Origin: UBA5486 sp036744795
Lineage (GTDB): Bacteria; Bacillota; UBA4882; UBA10575
DNA: 64,000 nt
Assembly: GCA_036744795.1 (NCBI GenBank)
Contig: DAIOHK010000005.1
Span: forward strand, 1 to 64,000
Direction: 5' to 3'
A model generated the notes under the pieces. The model was not told the origin of the DNA. It was given only the letters and a program-made list of their open reading frames with translations, and did no database searches. The translations under genes and the position numbers were made by a program. Below, one piece after another: positions 59,803 to 64,000 of the stretch (position 1 is the first letter of the stretch; each line of letters begins with the position of its first letter).

Positions 59803-60717
59803 TTAACTCTTGACTAACATAATAAAAAACGGAAGAGTAATGATAGATAGAACTGTAGAGATCATTATAATTCGGGAGGCAAAAGCGGCATCGCCATTGT
59901 ACTTCTTAGCAAAAATAGTAGTAAATGCAGCTGTTGGGGTAGCGGTGGAAATAACACAAATTCCCTGAAGAAGAGGATCAAAGTGGAGAAGGCAGGTTGC
60001 AAGCAGGGATAAAAAAGGAATGACGACAAGTCGGATGAGAGTGCCGTAATAAACGGCAAAACCGGAGAATAATTCTTTAAATTTTATTTCTGCCAAAATA
60101 GAACCAATAACCAGCATAGATATTGGCGTAGTCATTTCTCCAATCATCTCTAGAGCAGCATAGACTGGACTGGGGATTTTTAATGAAAGGATAAAAGTAG
60201 TAATCCCAATTAAAACTGCAATTATATTGGGACTAAGAAAAGCTTTTTTAATGGTAGATAAATCCCGTTTCTCTGTGAAGATCATAATCCCAACTGTCCA
60301 TAAAAAGATATTAAATCCGACAACAAAAATTGAACCATAAAATACCCCAATTTTCCCATAAATACTTTGTAAAAGCGGAAATCCCATGAAACCACAGTTG
60401 GAAAAGGTTGTAGAAAAACGGAGTACTTTTCTGATGTTCTCTGGATATTTCTTAAAGATTACAAGACCAAAAAGTGTAGAAAAGGTATGGGCCAGAAAGC
60501 TAAAAGCAAGAATTTTCCCGGCAGAAGTAAGCATTTCTTTGGAGTATTCAAACTGGAAAGAAGTGATGATGATCAAGGGAGCAGTAACATTAATTAAAAA
60601 GTCGGTTAATCCTGATATGAAACTGGCTGTAAAGATTCCTCTTTTCCTGGAAACAAAACCTACAACCAGGACTAAAAAGAGGGTTATTACTTGTCCTATT
60701 ACTATACTACTACTCAT
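59803..60717 (-). CDS. AEC-family (auxin efflux carrier-type) permease
   Basis: 304 residues with about ten hydrophobic segments: IGQVITLFLVLVVGFVSRKR, FLINVTAPLIIITSFQFEYS, TTFSNCGFMGFPLLQSIYGK, SPNIIAVLIGITTFILSLKI and ISTATPTAAFTTIFAKKYNGDA. Members export or import carboxylates such as malate. The malic enzyme at 2.5 kb is the only obvious link. GGGGGAG precedes the ATG. Confidence 0.88.
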   Translation of the reverse strand: MSSSIVIGQVITLFLVLVVGFVSRKRGIFTASFISGLTDFLINVTAPLIIITSFQFEYSKEMLTSAGKILAFSFLAHTFSTLFGLVIFKKYPENIRKVLRFSTTFSNCGFMGFPLLQSIYGKIGVFYGSIFVVGFNIFLWTVGIMIFTEKRDLSTIKKAFLSPNIIAVLIGITTFILSLKIPSPVYAALEMIGEMTTPISMLVIGSILAEIKFKELFSGFAVYYGTLIRLVVIPFLSLLATCLLHFDPLLQGICVISTATPTAAFTTIFAKKYNGDAAFASRIIMISTVLSIITLPFFIMLVKS

Positions 60718-60991
60718 TATTCTCCCCCTATGTTGTATTGTATATGGTGGAATACCAAAATTATGTAAATCCTTATAAAGGATAAGCCTTTGCTTACAGC
60801 TAATTTTATCATAAAGATTATGATAAAAAGTTACAGTACTCTTTCTTAGAAGTAAAATTAAAGTTGAAAACAGCTTTTATAAGGAGATATTGTTATTATG
60901 GTTAACTTAAAGGCTTTTCATCTTGTTTATAGAACTAACAACTTGAGGGGAAGTATTGTTGTAACAAGATTTTAAATTGGGGGGTGTAAAA

Positions 60992-62173
60992 TTGAGTATG
61001 ATCTATAAAGAGATAATAGAGGAAAACCACCGGCGGGAACAAGAATTACTTTCTACTTATGCTTGTAAAAGTCGGGATGGTTTACGTTTAAATCCTGAGT
61101 TAGAAAAAATTCCGGATTCGGATAATATCAGGCAGGCTTTTTTCCATGATACAGATAAGATTATCCATTCAATGGCTTATACCCGCTATATTGATAAAAC
61201 TCAGGTTTTTACCTTGTTTAAAAATGATCATATTACCCACCGGGTACTTCATGTTCAGTTTGTTTCGAAAATTGCCCGGGTGATTGGTCGGTGCTTGCGA
61301 TTAAATGAGGATCTGATTGAAGCAATTGCCCTTGGACATGATCTTGGACATACCCCTTATGGTCACGATGGTGAAAGGTTTCTAAATCGATTATGTGAGG
61401 AAACAGGTATTGGATATTTTTGTCACAATGCTCAGAGTGTCAGGTTTCTCATGCAGATTGAAGGTGGGGGAAGGGGTTTAAACTTAACACTCCAGGTACT
61501 GGATGGGATTCTTGCTCATAATGGAGAGATTATTAACGAAAGATTAGTCCCAGATACCAAAAAGAACTGGGAGAAGTTTTTTGAAGAATATAATAATTGC
61601 TTCAAAATTGAGGACTATAGTAAGCAGATTTACCCAATGACTCTGGAAGGTTGTGCTGTAAGAGTTGCTGATGTGATCGCTTATATTGGAAGAGATATAG
61701 AAGATGCAATTACAGTTGGTTTGATTCAGCGTTCTGATCTTCCGCGGAAGATCGTAAAGATTCTTGGTGATTCCAATGATAAAATTATTAATACTTTAGC
61801 TTTGGATGTTATTAACAATAGCTATGGGAAGAATTATATTGCTTTTAGTAAGGAAATATACCAAGCACTACTAGAACTTAAAGAGTTTAATTATGATCAT
61901 ATCTATTTTAATCCCAAAGTAAAAACTGAGGATCACAAAGTTCGCCGGATCTTCCGATTGCTTTTTCGCCAGTATGCGGAGGATATTAGAGAAGGGAATT
62001 ATTCCTCTCCCGCTTTCCACCATTATTTAAAAGATATGGATGAGAATTATAAAACTAATACCCCTGTTGAACGGATGGTGACGGATTTTATTGCTGGGAT
62101 GACTGATGAATTTTTTAATAATCAGTTTATGGAAGTCTTTTTTCCTAAAAGTTTTGGTTTAAAGGTGGAATGA
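60992..62173 (+). CDS. dNTP triphosphohydrolase (HD-domain dGTPase-like)
   Basis: 393 residues from TTG 60992 (GGGGGGTG upstream). The HD motif is GHDLGHTPYGHDGERFLN, with the flanking THRVLHVQFVSKIARVIGR and EGCAVRVADVIAYIGRDIED, as in dGTPases. It would hydrolyse dNTPs to deoxynucleosides plus triphosphate and so tune dNTP pools or limit phage. dinB follows about 100 nt downstream but has its own LexA-controlled promoter. Confidence 0.88.
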   Translation: MSMIYKEIIEENHRREQELLSTYACKSRDGLRLNPELEKIPDSDNIRQAFFHDTDKIIHSMAYTRYIDKTQVFTLFKNDHITHRVLHVQFVSKIARVIGRCLRLNEDLIEAIALGHDLGHTPYGHDGERFLNRLCEETGIGYFCHNAQSVRFLMQIEGGGRGLNLTLQVLDGILAHNGEIINERLVPDTKKNWEKFFEEYNNCFKIEDYSKQIYPMTLEGCAVRVADVIAYIGRDIEDAITVGLIQRSDLPRKIVKILGDSNDKIINTLALDVINNSYGKNYIAFSKEIYQALLELKEFNYDHIYFNPKVKTEDHKVRRIFRLLFRQYAEDIREGNYSSPAFHHYLKDMDENYKTNTPVERMVTDFIAGMTDEFFNNQFMEVFFPKSFGLKVE

Positions 62174-62196
62174 CTATTTTTAAGATTTTTCCTTGA

Positions 62197-62210
62197 CGAA
62201 CACATGTTCG
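62197..62210. promoter_or_regulatory. LexA (DinR) operator of dinB
   Basis: CGAACACATGTTCG is a perfect palindrome matching the Firmicute SOS box CGAACNNNNGTTCG. It overlaps a TTGACG -35 (62193-62198), so LexA binding would block dinB transcription. Confidence 0.9.
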
Positions 62211-62275
62211 CTATGAGATGATAACAAGGTGAAATAAACTTTATCCACCTACATTTTGCTGGAGGAGGTGGTTAG

Positions 62276-63484
62276 ATGCGAAAGATCATCCATCTTGATA
62301 TGGACGCTTTTTTTGCTTCCGTAGAACAAAGAGATCATCCGGCTTATCGGGGGAAACCAGTGATAGTTGGTGGTTCTCCTACCTCTAGAGGTGTTGTTTC
62401 TACTTGTTCTTATGAAGCTCGTAAATTTGGAATTCATTCTGCCATGCCACTGCGTGAAGCTGGGCGGCGTTGTCCCCAAGGAATTTTTTTACCCGGACGT
62501 ATTAAAAGGTACGAAGAGGTTTCTATAGAGATTATGAAGATCCTCAGAGAGTATACACCGCTAGTAGAAATTTTCTCTATTGATGAGGCTTTTCTGGATG
62601 TTACTGGTTCGGAGCTGCTTTTTGGTTCTGCAGAGAAGATTGCCAGGGAGATTGTAGGGCGGATTGATGAAGAATTAAACCTTCCGGCTTCAGTAGGTGT
62701 GGCTCCTAATAAATTTTTAGCGAAAATAGGGTCAGATCTTAAAAAACCAAAAGGTTTTGTAGTAATTAAACCTGAAGATGTCATTCCGCTTCTAGCCCCG
62801 CTTCCTGTATCCAAGCTTTGGGGGGTAGGACCGAAAAACCAGGAACAACTTAGAAAGTTGGGAATTGAAAGAGTTCGAGATCTACAGAACCTACCGGTGG
62901 AAACCGTCCGGAGAAATTTAGGGGAATTTGGAGAACACCTTCACCGTTTAGCTTTTGGTTTAGATGATCGACCAGTTTCCCCCTGGCAAGAAGTGAAAAG
63001 TGTTGGACATGAAACTACTTTTAAAGAAGATACTGATGATCGGGAGTTTTTAGAAGAAGTTCTGTTGGGACTCTGTACACGAGTGGCTAGACGTCTCCGA
63101 CAAAATAATTTGGTAGGTCAGATTATTTCAATTAAGATTAGGGATACAAATTTTAAAACTATTACCAGGCAAACAACTCTTTATTATCCTACTGATTTTG
63201 AGGAAGTTATTTTTAAACATGCCCGGAGACTGGCAGAGAAAAATCAATGGGGTCGGAAACGCCTCCGTCTAATTGGGGTAACTGTTTCCGGATTACAAAA
63301 GAGCGGTACTGAACAATTACCACTCTTTTCCGAAGCGAATCACGAAGACCTTCGTCGTTTGCACTATACTATTGATCAGATAAAGGATCGTTTTGGGGAA
63401 GAAGCTATTACTAGAGGACGTTTGCTACGAAAAACGAGAAAACAGAAAGAATCTAATGCACAAAACCAGTTAAGAGAGAATTGA
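62276..63484 (+). CDS. dinB: DNA polymerase IV (Y-family)
   Basis: Translesion polymerase of the SOS response. 402 residues, GGAGG before the ATG. LDMDAFFASVEQRDHPAYRG and FSIDEAFLDVTGSELL carry the catalytic Asp/Glu residues; LPASVGVAPNKFLAKIGSDL and KLWGVGPKNQEQLRKLGI are thumb/HhH regions. A beta-clamp-binding QLPLF motif (EQLPLFSEAN) lies near the C-terminus. The LexA box upstream agrees with damage induction. Confidence 0.96.
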   Translation: MRKIIHLDMDAFFASVEQRDHPAYRGKPVIVGGSPTSRGVVSTCSYEARKFGIHSAMPLREAGRRCPQGIFLPGRIKRYEEVSIEIMKILREYTPLVEIFSIDEAFLDVTGSELLFGSAEKIAREIVGRIDEELNLPASVGVAPNKFLAKIGSDLKKPKGFVVIKPEDVIPLLAPLPVSKLWGVGPKNQEQLRKLGIERVRDLQNLPVETVRRNLGEFGEHLHRLAFGLDDRPVSPWQEVKSVGHETTFKEDTDDREFLEEVLLGLCTRVARRLRQNNLVGQIISIKIRDTNFKTITRQTTLYYPTDFEEVIFKHARRLAEKNQWGRKRLRLIGVTVSGLQKSGTEQLPLFSEANHEDLRRLHYTIDQIKDRFGEEAITRGRLLRKTRKQKESNAQNQLREN

Positions 63485-63561
63485 ATAAACAGTCCTGTCC
63501 TGGAGATCCTAAATATTCGAAAGGTGATTATAACCTCCAGTGATAGGAGAGTGCATTAGAA

Positions 63562-64000
63562 CTGAGACGGGTACAAATAATTTTACTGGCCTTATTAATT
63601 ATGACTGTTGGATTGGCTGCTGAAACTTCTAATCAATGGTTAATCCGGATTAATATTCCGGCTTGTTCTATGGAACTATTACGCTCCGGAGAAGTTTGGC
63701 GAGAATTTCCGGTCACCGTAGGAAAGGCTGCTACTCCAACGCCAGTAGGAGTTTTTATGATCAGTAACAAAATTAAGAATCCTACATGGTATCCAGCGGG
63801 TAAGCTCCCAGTTCCACCTGGAGCGGAAAACCCTCTTGGCAGTTATTGGTTGGGTCTTAGTATTCCGAGCTATGGGATTCATGGCAATAATAATCCTGCT
63901 TCAATTGGTTTTCCGCTTTCTAATGGCTGTATCAGGATGAATAATAGCGATCTAGAAATGCTGGTTCAGTTGGTAGGTGTAGGTACATCAGTAGAGATCG
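63562..64000 (+). CDS. L,D-transpeptidase (YkuD), 5' part, probable CTG start
   Basis: Reading frame from CTG 63562 to the window edge (about 146 residues). AGGAG (63545-63549) lies 12 nt upstream; an in-frame TAG at 63544 and no ATG/GTG/TTG before ATG 63601 make CTG the best start, since 63601 has no SD and would cut the signal peptide (QIILLALLIMTVGLAAE). The YkuD core is present: TPVGVFMISNKIKNPTWY, GIHGNNNPASIG and SNGCIRMNNSDLEML, with the catalytic Cys in SNGCIRM. It would make 3-3 crosslinks in peptidoglycan or attach envelope proteins. The 3' end lies beyond the window. Confidence 0.8.
   Translation, partial: MRRVQIILLALLIMTVGLAAETSNQWLIRINIPACSMELLRSGEVWREFPVTVGKAATPTPVGVFMISNKIKNPTWYPAGKLPVPPGAENPLGSYWLGLSIPSYGIHGNNNPASIGFPLSNGCIRMNNSDLEMLVQLVGVGTSVEI

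Noticed and set aside
1..64000. CRISPR arrays, tRNA or rRNA genes, prophage or insertion-sequence transposases
   Set aside because: No regularly spaced direct repeats, no tRNA or rRNA-like sequence, and no transposase or phage protein was recognised on either strand.

Overview
The window is one contiguous stretch of a low-GC, spore-forming Firmicute (Bacillota) chromosome that also carries genes of an outer-membrane (diderm) cell envelope. Sporulation evidence: spoVS behind a sequence matching the sigma-H promoter consensus, a SigH-like sigma factor, and an alpha/beta-type small acid-soluble spore protein. Outer-membrane evidence: ExbB-ExbD-TonB, two beta-barrel-like secreted proteins (one ending in Phe), a Wza-like polysaccharide export protein, and an SLH/coiled-coil protein. 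This combination occurs in deep-branching diderm lineages (Limnochordia/Hydrogenispora-like, Halanaerobiales, Negativicutes). I cannot place the genus from sequence alone. Many genes start at TTG or GTG behind strong GGAGG sites, and infC starts at ATT.

Layout. 0-2.3 kb: infC-rpmI-rplT behind an L20-leader-type attenuator, then a SpoU rRNA methyltransferase. 2.5-9.2 kb: malic enzyme, an RCK_C membrane protein, mtrB (TRAP), an AraC regulator, a YyaL-type thioredoxin-fold protein and a TPR protein. 9.5-17.1 kb: murD, a HisG-like protein of unknown function, aspartate kinase, DUF445, and an aminotransferase-PspC operon. 17.4-22.0 kb: a five-gene envelope operon exbB-exbD-tonB-cohesin protein-SLH/coiled-coil protein. 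22.2-34.5 kb: DUF177-rpmF, plsX-fabD-fabG-acpP-fabF, rnc, spoVS, the SigH-like factor, smc, ftsY. 34.5-39.8 kb: two envelope proteins, glutamate dehydrogenase and the bifurcating transhydrogenase nfnAB. 39.9-44.7 kb: lipoprotein, orphan Wza-like exporter, amidase, beta-barrel protein, SASP, zinc-ribbon protein. 45.2-52.0 kb: murC, a DUF362 ferredoxin-like protein, YpiB, FxsA, DUF523, dCMP deaminase, isocitrate dehydrogenase. 52.3-58.3 kb: a second envelope cluster (paired M16 peptidases, a calcium-loop protein, a propeller-like protein, a small beta-barrel). 58.4-64.0 kb: CapA phosphoesterase, AEC permease, dNTPase, dinB with a perfect LexA box, and an L,D-transpeptidase cut by the window edge.

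Most longer intergenic gaps hold dispersed short palindromic repeats. I see four families: a 23-bp REP-like hairpin, a 110-270 bp MITE-like long palindrome, an AATTGCATAAT palindrome, and an ACTATATATT element. No transposase, tRNA, rRNA or CRISPR array is visible. The most unusual items are the TonB-cohesin-SLH operon, the HisG-like protein, and TRAP without any trp gene nearby.
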